From NCBI GenBank assembly GCA_907163375.1, contig CAJQUW010008624.1, positions 1 to 64,000 of the forward strand: DNA of 64,000 nucleotides, read 5' to 3'. Positions 1 through 12,399 of the stretch are shown here, piece by piece. The stretch is from Prostheceraeus crozeri (taxonomy: Eukaryota; Platyhelminthes; Polycladida; Euryleptidae). Each line of letters begins with the position of its first letter. The stretch's first letter is position 1. The notes under the pieces were generated by a model. The model was given only the letters and a program-made list of their open reading frames with translations. It ran no database searches and was not told the origin of the DNA. The position numbers and the translations under genes are program-made.

Positions 1-1530
1 TAAAATAGAAGGCAAAACTGTACTTCAGTTAAATGAAATATATAAACACAATATTAGCCGCTAGCACATTTGTGCATTCACATGTGGGCTGTTTAGTTGT
101 AAAATAATGAATACGATGAAACAGCAAGCGGAGGGGGGAGGTGTGGAATAAGACGGAAAACAAGAGAGTGATCCTTCCAATAATTACAACTGTTTCTTTC
201 TCCCGGTAAATTCTGAGCTACCTTAACTTTCCGTCGGAAACTTGAGAGCAGGGGGGAAAAGTAAGACGAGCTACAGCTGGACATTTACAAAGAATGAGCC
301 CAGGTAACCAAATTCGTGCATCTGAGTAAGTCATAATTATTTAGAAGTCTTTGGCCTCCACTGAAATCCTTATTGCCTGGATTAGACAAAACCGAAACGG
401 GATAATATTACGTAAATTCAGACTCAACGAAGAGTTCAAGTTTCCATCCATTACCGAGCCAATGGATACGGGACTCTTGACTTCGCTAGGAGGAGACGGA
501 TGTATGCTAGTAGGATCAACAATGAGGGAGTGAATCAGATACAGCTACTTATCATTCAGTGCTGCCAAACTCGAAGAACTGAAAGATACGACGATCGCGA
601 TGCTGAATGTCGTCCACTATTCGCCTGATAACCCACATCCATGCACTCATCGATATTGCAAGAAATCAATCATAAAAGGATAGAAGCCTTCACCGCGGTT
701 GTGCATACCTTCTTTCTTTTGTTTTTTAAGCTGTTTTCATTGTTCTTAGCAAGTTTTGGATCCACTCTCAAATTTTCTTTCTTCTTCTCCTGGACTTCAT
801 CCTTGTTTCGGCGTCGGATCACTGCCGATTTTTTGATATCCTCTCTTCCTCCACATCATTTTGAAAGAGATACGACCTCGTGTGTCTGTTATAGGGGCAG
901 GAAGTGGTGAGGTATGCCGGAAGGTAGAAATCCAGCAGATCAATTTGATGTGACGTCACAAGAAGCGGGCGATGAGTATTCAATGGGACTAGTGGCGCGA
1001 TGATCATAAGGAATTCATCACGTCATACTACACAGGTGGTAGATAGCCACAGTAGGAGATAAAAACATATGTTTCATAGCTGCCTGACCATTAATTTCAA
1101 GATTATGTAAGGTTCTCACTAACACAGCAACTCGTCGGTCACAATGAGAAAATGAAAATCTACAAGCGTTCTCAACAAAAGAACCATCTGCTTTTAATTA
1201 AATTCTGATCTCAGACATATCTACCCACCGTACCAATTCTAGGTTCTAAATCATGTCATGTATTTTATTGAAGTGAATCACCTTTAGCAAATTTTTCCAA
1301 CATGAGAATGTTTGTGCGTGTCGTGTAGGACTAGGAAATGTAACTGTGCGTAATCCGGAATGCTGGTTTAAATAAAACTCTACAATAACAAAATCTATTC
1401 GATAAGAGTAATTTCAAAACCTACTGTGTAGACAATGTCAGAATTTCTTAATTATTGATAGTTCGCTGCAATGAGATAAATTCAATCATATTAACGTGAC
1501 ATTAGACAGACAAAATCAATCAATACGGTA
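1..1530. other. AT-rich stretch, nothing recognised
   Basis: I see no recognisable protein, RNA gene or element edge here. Several reading frames of 60 to 90 codons are open, but none shows a family motif and they overlap on both strands, as expected by chance. A slightly GC-richer patch lies near 340-530 and 895-1020. Confidence 0.4.
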
Positions 1531-1539
1531 TGTGAAAGC

Positions 1540-2333
1540 CGCGTGAAAGGGAAACTTGCTTTTCTTTTTTAATTTACTTTTCAATCTTTTTTGAAAAATT
1601 TTCACACAAAAAAATCGATGTGGTTGAATGAATACTGACGTCGTTTTTTTCAAGTAGATGTGTCAGCAAGTCGTCTTACATGCAAGTAACAAAACAAAAT
1701 TTAGTTTTGGCTGTCTATCTTTGATTTTTGGAGCCTCAACAATGCTTATCTCATACTCCGTGTTACCTGTATTTTAAAATGTTGATCAATTTCTGAGTTA
1801 CATCTATTACAGTTATGCAAATGTTCATTAATTGCTGTCGGATTCTATTTATGTTCATCAATTCGCTGCTGAAGTCGACCTCTAGTTTTGCCTACTTGGA
1901 CCTACTTAGTTTTGGCTTTTAGTATTGGCTACTTGGATCGCCCAAGCATGAAATTCATAAACAAACACACGACTTCATCAGTGGAATTGACTTACTTTTA
2001 AGTGAGAAATACGATTTTACTTTCCACTGTTTAAGACATGGATTTGTAGTTTAGTAGGAGCACCTCGTAGGTAGGTTTACGATATATAGAGGTTTCGAAA
2101 CCAGGATCAGTTTTTATGAAAACATCAAGGAAAGCAATCTAGCTGTTACCAATTTCGGTTGTGAATTTTAGATTAGGGTGTTCTGTTGCTTATTTAAAAA
2201 CTATGAAGATCATTAATTATAGTTATTGAATCAAATACACACATACAGTCATCTACGTAACGGGATAGTACAAAGGAGAATGGGATTCGTTCATCCATGT
2301 TTGTTACAGAGTTGCCATGAATAAATTAGCCAA
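1540..2333 (-). mobile_element. Penelope-like retroelement fossil, left (minus-strand) copy
   Basis: Reading the minus strand from about 2330 downward gives a reverse-transcriptase block with a YV(D)D-type catalytic neighbourhood, then the palm-to-thumb motif HPNLKFT followed by FLDVFI and YRKPT. Below about 2020 a GIY-YIG-like nuclease region follows, ending in a motif close to KIKDRQPKLNF. RT followed by a C-terminal GIY-YIG nuclease is the hallmark of Penelope-like elements, which copy RNA into DNA at nuclease nicks. The copy is broken in several places and old. It forms one arm of a large inverted repeat with 2736-3210. Confidence 0.72.
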
Positions 2334-3210
2334 AATCGTAAACCTACCTACAAGGGACTCCTATTAAACTACAAATCCATCTGTCCTAAACAGTGAAAAG
2401 TAAGTCTTACAACAGGTATGTTACATCGAGCTTCTATAGTGTCCAGTTGTTGGAGAGCTTTTCATAATGAAATCAATAAGATCAACGACGTATTTGAAAG
2501 TAATGGCTATCCGAAATGTGTGATAGAATATATTGTGCATTCTTTATTGAATTAAAAAAAGTCGAGATTTAAACATGCAAGCAGTCGAAGATAAGAGTAA
2601 TGATAGTGGTAATGGTAATGGAATAATCTACACTGTCATACCGTACATAGAAGTAATATCTGAAAAATCAAAATAGTTGAAAAGAATACGTAAAAAATAT
2701 ATCGTAGACGCAAAAGTGACTTTTAGCACAAGCAAAGTAAAATCGTATTTCTCACTTAAAAGTAAGTCAATTCCACTGATGAAGTCGTGTGTTGTTTATG
2801 AATTTTCATGCTTGGGCGATCCAAGTAGCCAATACTAAAAGCCAAAACTAAGTAGGTCCAAGTAGGCAAAACTAGAGGTCGACTTCAGCAGCGAATTGAT
2901 GAACATAAATAGAATCCGACAGCAATTAATGAACATTTGCATAACTGTAATAGATGTAACTCAGAAATTGATCAACATTTTAAAATACAGGTAACACGGA
3001 GTATTATATAAGAATTGTAGAGGATCCAAAAATCAAAGATAGACAGCCAAAACTAAATTTTGTTTTGTTACTTGCATGTAAGACGACTTGCTGACACATC
3101 TACTTGAAAAAAACGACGTCAGTATTCATTCAACCACATCGATTTTTTTGTGTGAAAATTTTTAAAAATGATTGAAAAGTAAATTAAAAAAGAAAAGCAA
3201 GTTTCCCTGC
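1545..3210. repeat. Large inverted repeat, about 480-bp outer arms
   Basis: Positions about 1545-2022 are the reverse complement of about 2736-3210, with only scattered differences. A second, shorter pair lies inside (about 2014-2080 against 2335-2403). The repeat is explained by two opposed copies of one Penelope-like element, not by a terminal-inverted-repeat transposon, because the arms carry coding sequence and end within it. Confidence 0.85.
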
Positions 3211-3215
3211 GATTC
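2334..3215 (+). mobile_element. Penelope-like retroelement fossil, right (plus-strand) copy
   Basis: The plus strand from about 2335 carries the end of the RT domain (YKS then a thumb block with NEIN and NGYPKCVIEY), a linker with YRRRKSDF, and a GIY-YIG nuclease region that closes with the same KDRQPKLNF block as the left copy. It starts where the left copy starts, so the two lie head to head and diverge from about 2333. Positions 2736-3210 match 1545-2022 in reverse complement. It is broken several times and old. The family call rests on the order RT then GIY-YIG and on recognisable PLE motifs. Confidence 0.72.
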
Positions 3216-6200
3216 GTCCTTACAACGGAGAATACAGCGGATTGGAGAGTATGAAAATACATCTCATGAGAAGAATTCATCAGGAGCGTTTAAGCGCATT
3301 TTCATGTAACACTTATCTCAGAAATCCAATAGCCAACGATAATAATGTAGAAACTCAATCAAATTCTCACAAATTATCTAAAGTGACTTGGTAAAAAAGA
3401 CTGAAGTGCGATTAGTTTCTTAATAAACTTTTAGAGCTGGTAAAATTCTTATGCATTCAAATATACATCATGGCATCACACAAGTCACATGCGACGATAG
3501 AGTCATGCGACCTATTATCAAATTTACGGAATTTCATTTGTATAGTTAATTACATAGCTGTTACGTCTCGGTTACGATCTTTCATTTGACCGAATATTAT
3601 TGCTGTTCTGCTATAATTTCTGCAGAAATTGGACCGGATACACAGTCGAACAGAGCACGAATACCACAGATGATGACAGCAGATGAAATTACAACATATG
3701 ATGATGTAATGTCTTGTTAGCCGTCTTAGCTTTGTCTTCCAATCACTAATTACTGTTTAGTATTGTCTCAGCGTATGCATTTGTGAATATAATAGCGAAT
3801 TCAGCAATTACTTCAGGATAACTGTAAAACGTGCCAACTTGATATGAGAAGCAGTCACTTAAGGCAATGAATTTGCTTCCTGCTGCTAGGAACCGCGAAT
3901 TCTGCATACAATGCACCCAATTTCCGTGCTTCTCTGCCGGCTGCAACATATGCAAAGTATTTATACTGAGCTCTACCAGGGTAAAGATATCCTAAATCAT
4001 TCCTAGTCCATTGTTTTAGTCACAGCACATGCTTGAAACGCAACCAAGTTACTCAAATTCAAGTCTTCTCAATGCAGTGCATCTATATTTTCCGAAAGAA
4101 GATTCAGGTCCGAGTATGAGGAGGACAATATATATGATATGAACTCGGGAAGGAAAAAAATATAGATTTCCGAGGCTGCGAAGAATGCGCTGAAGTGATT
4201 AAATAAAAAACTCTGAAATGTTCAGCACTTGCCCTCAAAATTCCATGTTAATGTTACATAGCTTGCGACATTTGTTTAAACATTTCTAATGCCTAACATA
4301 ACACAAACACAATACACACTATGTTTAGTTTGACTCATACTAAGTCGGAAGTGGGAAGCGGGAGTCTTCAAACAAAAGCCAATCCATCCAATCACTTAGG
4401 ATTTTAGTTCGCCGGTCGCAATGATTTTGATGGAATGTAGATCTATCGAAAAGCTTCCACTACAGATCTTCACTGATTGGCCAATACTAAAAAAGCTTTC
4501 TCCCTTAACCATTAAATGCACTTGTGATAGACATCTACTTAAAGTCGATTCAACCAAAAGCTCAACTATTGGGAACTAGACAAAACTGCGAGTACAAACA
4601 TATTGTACCTCCTAGGCTATTATGGAATTTCTTTTTTCTTTAATTCAAATGCATTTGTGAAGCAAATGTCGAATTAGCAGGCAGCTAATGCAATCACATT
4701 CTCTTCATTATGACCATTTCATTATGTCTTATAATAATGATCATTCGGGTAATTCAAAAGCATTCTGATCGTATGCTGATATAGTATGCTTATACAATGA
4801 CGAACTATAAAACTATTATGACTATTTTCAACCTATTGGTATAAGAATCAACCAGATATTTTACCTAAATTACATTAGAAACAAATTCAATTTTTCATAG
4901 CAGCTGGTTTCAATTAATTTCATCAAAATTCATTGTGCTAAACACCAAGTCAAGTCTCTAGTCACTGAGCCACGCAGATACAAGACTTTTCAAACTCATT
5001 TTCAGTCATAGCAATATAAAATATTACACTTTTTCACTTGCCAATGCGTTGATATATCATATCGCCTGTTTACAGAAAGACAAGAAGCTCAAGATTATTC
5101 ATTAATTTTTTTAAAATTTCAATGCTACTTTTGTACGATTCATTGCTTTTAGCCAGGACTACGGAGCCCGTGTAACTTAAAGTTAAGTCCGAGTCTGGAA
5201 ATTAGTTTCCAATAGAACCGGAGTCTTATACATGCAGAGGGTGCAACTTCATATAAATGAAAAATCGCCTCTGGCTTTCCGTGGAATAAAAAGCTTTCAG
5301 CCACAAAATCGCTTAAGCGATTATTCAAAAACTTCATGGTTTATTTCTATTAAATTACTCAAAACGTAAGAACACTGTAGCTCCAAAAGGCTTTCAAACT
5401 CAATTGTCATAGACTTGGATAATTGATGTGAAAATATATTGTTCAACTTAATAGCATGCGTAGTATTGAGAAACATAACGTGGGATGACATTATCCTCAG
5501 TATTGAATTAAAGCTGCGGAGAAATTGGTCTGCCATTTCTTTGCACTAGTGATGTGTTGTCTTATGTAATATTTCATATACATGTACCATTGGACTTATA
5601 ATAAGAAATAGATGTGACTTTACTTAGGCCTTAAATTGTCTTATATAGTGGATATACTGTAGTAGTTGACATTATCATGATAATTTATGCTATCATAATT
5701 TTGTTTTAAATGGAGTGAGTATCTGTATATTACACTCTTGTACATGAATAAGCAAGCATAACTTGCGAATTTCGGTGAAAGTCTTGACAACAAGAATTCG
5801 ATGAGAAAATAGGACTTAGCAAAAATCTAAAAGTTTTGCCGATTTCGAACTCGGCTGAAAATGGCTGTCTCGGTAGCCCTGCTTCAAGCAATCTTTCAGT
5901 CGAGCTTAAACATGAATGTGATTTGTAATTACCATGCTGCAAGAACCGTGCAAGGATATCAATGACACCTACAGCAGCAGGTTGATTACTCGTAAATAGG
6001 GCTACAGCTAGACTTACATTTCAGAATTTATGAGCCCTGAAATTCATTTAAGTGATGAACAAATTCTTAAGTTTTCCAAGTCGTCTACATTGGAATATAA
6101 TTTATGAGCTTACCGGCTGTGAATGACAGGAAGCAATGTAACTGTTGCATATTTCAAGCGATGAAAAGTTCCCAAGTTATAGTTCAGCTTTTCTTTGTAG

Positions 6201-7068
6201 GATTTTGGGCAATGCGTTAAGAAATCAATTCTTATGGAATTTAATCCTTGAATCTCTGAATAGATACAATTATGCTGGGGGTAGCGTTGACCCATTCGTT
6301 GCTTCTGTTTACACTGAATTAGTGACTGAAGTTAGAGTCAATTACTGCTGACCATTGAATAGCGTCAAATTTAATGTATCCGTTCATCATCTACTACAAT
6401 TTGCAACTTGCGAGTTCTCTATCGACTATAAATGAATCGTGTGAATGAACTGAGTGAACAATCATAGGCTGTGAAACTTTAATGGATGAGTGACTGCTTT
6501 CCCATCGGGTTATTGGTCAGAGATGGAACCCGATCCAGCTCTTCAGGACTCAACGATCTGGTGGCCGGCAGCCTTCAGACCAGTCCGGAACAACGGAGAC
6601 CGGGTTTGGTAACTGGCAGAATGGTATAGACCCAACTCTAGACTTCCTTCGCATCAATTTAATGTAAGGTTGCATCTTACTTCAGGCCATTCTCAGGCTA
6701 ATATAATACACGAATCTGGTTACTTTAAGTTAAGGCTGCAAGCCGATGTCAGGAACCTGTATTGAGGATCTCCGTAGTGATAGAAAGGCATCAGCACGAT
6801 ATTGTCTCATAAATCAACTTCAGCGCTATGGGATGAGAAATTCAAACTCTAGAAGTTTGTATAACAGAGGTGATGCATCACGTGAACTACCAGCATAACT
6901 CACGGTTTATCGAACTTTCTCGGTAGTTGCGTTCGATATGCGGTCGTCTTTATGAAATCTTTGTTGTAATTGATATTCTACAAATTATCACCGATTGTCT
7001 GTCACCATGTTCGTATTTGATTTACAACCATTAGTCGCGCATTTCGGAGTCATCTACGAACAAAAGCC
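3216..7068. other. AT-rich stretch, nothing recognised
   Basis: No family motif, RNA gene or paired element ends were found. Open frames (such as minus 5321-5536 and 5730-5942, plus 6145-6351) show no conserved pattern and no clear splice context. A GC-richer patch at about 6490-6800 is unlike its surroundings but matches nothing I know. Confidence 0.4.
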
Positions 7069-7073
7069 TACAT

Positions 7074-9449
7074 CAGGGTATAACGGTTTCGGATTTTCAT
7101 TTTCCCTGACTTTTCCAGGTTTTTCAGGTAACTCAAAAAAAATTCCAGGTCGCCTTTTGGGTTTGATCGAGTCTCAATTCAAGGTAGTTTCCATGTTATG
7201 ATGCCTAGATATATTCATTTCATTGCGATTGATGGAAAGAAATCAGTATGGAAACAGATAATAGGCATGTAGTTCTCCTAGTTATGCACGGTACATGAAA
7301 AGATAGAACGTAAAATAAAATAATGTTTAACACAGTAGGTCGTATATTGATAACAATCATCATGATTGTGTGATACAAAACCGGTCATTAAAAACAACCC
7401 GTAAAAATGATTTAAACTGAATAACCAAGTAGTACTGACTAGTAAAAATTACAGACCTTTTGGTATGCAGCTCTGGGAAGGAGAAAACAAGATGGCAAAA
7501 AAGACTACCCTGTTAACTAAGTATAAAAATGCAAGAACGGATATTACACTGCACAAGAGTCAATTTGTTACTCTCATATTAGCCTCTGTGATAAAAATTG
7601 ATTAAGGTACGGTATTCAACATTTAAGTTTGTCAATTGTCGTCCAATGTTCAAGAGGATTTGAAAAATGATATCCTGTGATTATTGACACATTATGTGTG
7701 TGTAGGTGTGTGTGATTTTAACCACTGGTTTTAGTTGGCAAAAAATCGACCCTGTGTGTAAACCAACCTGATTAAAACAAAATGAGCAAAAATAATTGCG
7801 CCAAGACATGTCAGAGTGATTACTTTTTCAATGCGTTTATATCTTCATCGATTTGGTCAATTTCAAGCAAAAGTTTCTTTGATTTCTATCATCTTCCGTT
7901 TTCGTTCATGGTTTTCTTTCGAACATGATGCAGAATTTTTCGCTTCGTCCTTTCTCGCTTCTCGATAGAGAGTAGCCGCGTTTCTGGCTGACAGGATCAT
8001 CCTCTTTGTGACCTCAAACTTTCGCGCATCTCCACCGTAAATTGCTCTTGTATGATCTTAGATGATCCGTCGAGTCGATCAGAACTTTCATTGAACGATC
8101 GAAGAAGGGTCACTTTCCGTTCTTTTGTTGTCACTGTTTCGTACTGACTCTTCACTTGATCAGCATCAAGTCCCGAAATCCATTTGCTAGCAACCAACTC
8201 ATTCAGTGCATGATCCAAAAGAACGAATTTCCGCACACTTTCCGAGGCCATGATCAATGGATCCAGACATGCAGAACCTTGCACTAGAAGACACTTCAAC
8301 GGGCACCTTTTCTGCAAAGATTCCCTTGAGAAATTCCCTGGAAACCTTCAAGAAATCGATTATTTGCTTGTCAGAGATGCGCGAGCCACACGCTCGAATC
8401 GCGGATTATCCAAGCAATCCGCAGCAAATCCAATGTCAATGTCCTTCAAGCCCTGAAGCGATCTTGAGTCATCGGAATACTCAATTTCTGAACTGTGGAT
8501 CGAGTGTTCATGACACTAGGCTTCACGAAACGCTTCAAGAGAGTATCTATGACAATTTCAAAAGCTTCAAACAAGAACGGTACCATCGGCTTGTCTGCTT
8601 GGAATCTGACAAGAAAAATTTCCAAGTCTTTGGCGACCGCAACAAAGATGCACAATCTTGCCTTCAGTAGAGGATCTTTCAACATTTCCTTCATCGCTTT
8701 GTACGAGTAAAATCAGCTTCCTTCCTGAATTTCGTGACATTTTCGACGTAAGCCTCCAGATTTGGGATTTCCTCGATAACTTTTTCAGCGACAGCTACAT
8801 TTTCAGTTCAACGAGTGGCACAATATTTTGGCGGAACTTTAGGACTTTTTGTCACCGAATAGTGCAGGTAATCTGCCCGTCGTGACGGAAGATTTTTGAA
8901 AGCTTCCCAGCACTACGTAAGAACTTCATGATGTTGATACTTTTGTCTCCAGTGCGTAAAGCTCCATCAACAATGTGCAGAGAACAAGTTCTCATCTCAA
9001 GGAAATCAGTTTCGTGCTCTCGACCCTCTTTCATCAAGCGAACTGTCGCTTGATTAACATTTGGTCCATCCATGGCAATCTGCAACAGTTTTGAGGTGTC
9101 AAGGCGTTTCAATGACTCATTCAGGGCTTTGAACATCTGGGATGACGAGACATGTCCAAGAAACTGAGAAGTGAGATATCTTGTCATCACTCGATCATCT
9201 AGCCAAAGACGCACATGGACATCCATCCGCCCCTTGTGGGAAACTGGCTCTGATTCATTATTCTGGTTCAAAGCTGACAATTTCATTGACAAAAATCCAC
9301 CAAGAAGAAAAAAGTCAGCTTTATTCCACGCCTACAATCAAACCTGGAAATTTCCAGGTCGAAATGCAAATTTCCCTGACTTTTCCAGTCAAACTATTTT
9401 CCCCTGACTTTTCCAGGTTTTTCTGGTTTTCCAGTCGTTATACACCCTG
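7074..9449 (-). mobile_element. hAT-like DNA transposon, 2.4 kb, 5-bp target duplication
   Basis: The ends are imperfect inverted repeats: the left begins CAGGGTATAACG and the right, reverse complemented, begins CAGGGTGTATAACG. Both ends continue into repeated TTTTCCAGG-type words. TACAT flanks the element at 7069-7073 and 9450-9454. A 5-bp duplication fits the hAT5 subgroup as named in repeat catalogues, but the classification is inferred from transposase resemblance and TIR start. The transposase reads on the minus strand and is broken. Confidence 0.7.
7997..9292 (-). pseudogene. Transposase remnant of the 5-bp-duplication element
   Basis: Three minus-strand blocks in different frames run N to C: 9292-8852 (146 codons, with LLQIAMDGPNVN, then CSLHIVDGALRTGD), 8694-8446 (PLLKARLCIFVAVAKDLEIF) and 8317-7997 (ACLDPLIMAS, then LNELVASKWISG). 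The DGPNVN segment followed by the C-x-LH-x-VDGA segment is a pattern I associate with a widespread invertebrate and fish hAT-like transposase whose RNase H-fold core carries a catalytic Asp there. The blocks are separated by frameshifts and stops, so no intact enzyme is encoded. Other unplaced DDE families remain possible. Confidence 0.6.
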
Positions 9450-9454
9450 TACAT

Positions 9455-10150
9455 CTATAATATACTCTGAAATACAATACTCTGTACAAAAAAGTAAAGA
9501 TGATGTTCAACCGCATGTTATGACCATTGAAGTATGCTGAAAATTAATATCTTCAAAAATAGCAACTGTAAAACATCAAAAGAACCAAACTAAAATCAAG
9601 GCCGGTCCGGACTGGTTTCCGGTTTCGGAATTGTTGGGAAGGTCGGAGGTGAGAATACTTCTGTCTGAAAGCACCTCCTGCCAAGTTCCTTCTCTCTTTT
9701 CGAGTAGACTTGACAATATGGTGAAAGGATCGCAAGTCCTTCCCACAATCAACATTGCTACGTACGGAGATGACAAGGCTGTTCTAAATTAAGTATGAAG
9801 ACTGCATAAACAGAAACATTTCGGAAAATTCTATCAAAGAGAAGGTGTTGACATGCAAATTGACTAGGCGAGTTCCGCAATGGATCAATGGGTGCTCATC
9901 CGGTATTAGTGTCAGCGCATCTATCCTCTTCACAATCACAGTGGAGCTACTTTTCCAACATCTTTGATACTTAGTCAATCATCAAATATGCGGATGAGGT
10001 CACTATGAGTACACTCCAGGTACACGCCTTCAGGGAATCTTCAAGTCAAATGGGATGGTATAGTCCACTTGATTGAATTTTATCATTTCTACATTGAGCT
10101 ACGTGATAAATGTGAGGTTGTTGAATTCATGACCAGCAAGTGTCTCAGAA
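9455..10150. other. No recognised element
   Basis: Minus-strand open frames at 9553-9776 and 9784-9978 have no family motif that I know. Nothing else stands out up to the candidate splice donor at 10151. Confidence 0.35.
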
Positions 10151-10156
10151 ACTTAC

Positions 10157-10239
10157 CTTAGCCTTGGAGGATCCCATCGAGTCACTCGTCTTTCTACTTG
10201 TTTGGAGGGTTGGGGAAGTTGATAATTGAAGGCATCATA
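10157..10239 (-). CDS. Candidate host exon (unrecognised)
   Basis: On the minus strand a T-rich tract ending AAAG precedes an open segment that reads YDAFNYQLPQPSKQ, then VERRVTRWDPPRL. It ends in AAG followed by GTAAGT, a consensus splice donor (10151-10156). The alternative acceptor would start the exon at 10243. The peptide is not low-complexity, but I do not recognise it. One open frame of this length can occur by chance, so the support is the combination of acceptor, donor and composition. Confidence 0.28.
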
Positions 10240-10471
10240 CTTTCTTTAAAAAAGTCAGAATTTATAGATTACAAATAAGTATTTTTTCACACTTAGGGAC
10301 ATTGATAAATGTATCATATCTCACGATTTATGACCACCACCGATGAGTAGCACCTCCATAAACTGCATTGGTTTCGGATGCGGTATTAAGTGATAACAGG
10401 TGAATGCAACATCCTCTCCACGTGCATGCGTTAAGCCAGTGTCTTCCTGGCCAATTCACACTATCAACGGA

Positions 10472-10600
10472 TGGTCCGCCGGCCTTGTGGTTAGAAGGCA
10501 AGTTTACGTGTCCTCAGGCTCCAACGTCGCTGGTTCGAACCTGCCCACGACTGATGCGGCCATACTCTACGGTGGTTGCATGCATACAGGCCTATGTTGA
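10472..10600 (+). mobile_element. tRNA-headed SINE
   Basis: A tRNA-like head carries an A-box-like stretch (GGCCTTGTGGTTAGAAGG, 10481-10498) and, at 10532-10542, a near-consensus B box (GGTTCGAACCT). This is the internal RNA polymerase III promoter layout. No anticodon arm that folds cleanly or 3' acceptor end was seen, so a SINE is more likely than a tRNA gene. The 3' limit is uncertain. Confidence 0.6.
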
Positions 10601-10604
10601 ATTC

Positions 10605-12300
10605 TGATAAAAATCAAAAACCTTTAAATATATTTCATTTGGTAAATCTAAGGCTCTCTACAATTAGGAAAACAGTTTCAGTGATGTCACGGAAGATCTC
10701 AGCATGTAAACAAGTACACATCGAGATCGATGTTTCTGATTCATCAGTAAGATATCAGCAAAAAATATCGCAAGTGGATCGAGATTTAGGAAATGAAACA
10801 TGAATATCCAAGAAAATTGGGCACTCTCAAAACACTGGTGGGAAAATGTGATGACCGATGTGGACACATGAAATTAAATTACAAAAATTATATGCATACT
10901 TCACAGTAGAAGTTCAACACTTTTTGCATTTCATTACATAAGAAAATACGCACATATTAAAACTTCAATTATGAACGACACCAACAATAAAAGTGCAATT
11001 AGATTCATAATTGAAAACAATACAAATACATGACATTATCGAAATCCTTAACCAATTTTCTTAGGCGGTCTATCCCACGTTTTTAAAAGATGCTGATATT
11101 CATGCACACACGGTACATACCGGTAAAAAGGGGAACACACATGTTTCGGTCATCCGAGGACACAAGGATGAAAAATGTGTTCAGCATCAGTGGTCGGACC
11201 AGCTAAGCCGCGAAAATTTACGCAGGGGCCGATATACGCAATGCCATAAATAAATAGTATAGTACGAGTGTACGAGAGTCGAAGTGAGGCACGAATTTGG
11301 CAATAGGTGGCCTGGATAAATTTAGGTCAGAACAATTAAGAAGTTTCCAACAGTCAGTTAAAGTACTCTTTTGTTCATAATCAATAGAGCCTAGTAGTTC
11401 TGCTTTTCAATTACAGCAGCAGCTACAAGTTTTGAAGTTCACTATGATGTGATCGGTCATAATAGTTGGTTTTGTATTGTCTTACTGGTGCCATCAAATG
11501 AGTACATGGAAATAAATCTTAATTGCAGAAATGGTTTGCATTTTATCATAATAGCTTTTGAGATGCAGTACATATAGCCTCAACAAAACACCGGTAAAAC
11601 AAATCGTCCGAAACCAAAACAAGACGTAGCTTCACAATGGTGATCACAAAAACACTTGAGAAGAAGACAATGTTCGAAGTTGTTCAGACTAAATACGCTA
11701 TAAAAAATCACAAAACGTCCGATAAATTTTCAAATATAAAAAAACTCGTAGATAAAAAAGCATGAACCAGAATTCAAGATCCAAAATTCAAAAATCGCTG
11801 ATTGTGTATATACGATTAGCCTAAATAATTACGATAGAGATATAAGCAACGATTACAAATATCAAGACGTAGGTCAATTAACAAAACACTTACACTGGTG
11901 ATAACTAATCGATGGACAAATTTATAGTAAACTATAACAAGTACATCAATGAAAACAGAAGACAAAAACCGACATCTGACAAAACATGCATGCTGTCAAA
12001 ATTCAATAAATGCACTTCAGATCTTAATAAACATATTGAGCCAGCCGAAGTAGCTTACCTATCAAAAAGAGGTAAGAAAGAAAAGCTAGGAGAAAGTACA
12101 TTCACTAAGAAATTGTCGAATTAAACTTAAACATGTCACTCCTTATTGTGTGATCTTCAATGTTACATATTCGAATAAAAAAGGGGTCATAAACTAGTAT
12201 CTAAAAATCGAGGTTACTAGGACGAAGAGATTACGAAGACGCAGGTGAGTGTATAATGATTAAGTCGATGTAATTTGCACAACCTAGTAGAGAATTCAGT
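10605..12300. other. AT-rich stretch with no clear gene
   Basis: The plus frame 11912-12124 is lysine-rich with no family motif. On the minus strand a 100-bp open segment at 11897-12000 is bounded by a plausible acceptor and a GTAAGT donor (11891-11896). It encodes mostly hydrophobic residues and could equally be a chance frame in T-rich DNA. A CAG/GTGAGT donor-like site lies at 12240-12250 on the plus strand. Confidence 0.35.
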
Positions 12301-12399
12301 CCTTTCTAAATGTCATCTTGTGAATCATCTTCCTTCCTTTTCTTGCCTGCTTTTCAATAATTCATTTCTTTCGATTTAAATGTTCTTCCTAAGCTGCTG

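Noticed and set aside
10472-10600. Functional tRNA gene
   Set aside because: A and B boxes are present, but there is no clean cloverleaf or acceptor end. A SINE explains it better. The same holds for 21451-21632 and 48045-48243.
12240-12250. Plus-strand exon ending at CAG/GTGAGT
   Set aside because: The open segment before it is short and highly basic, and the acceptor is ambiguous.
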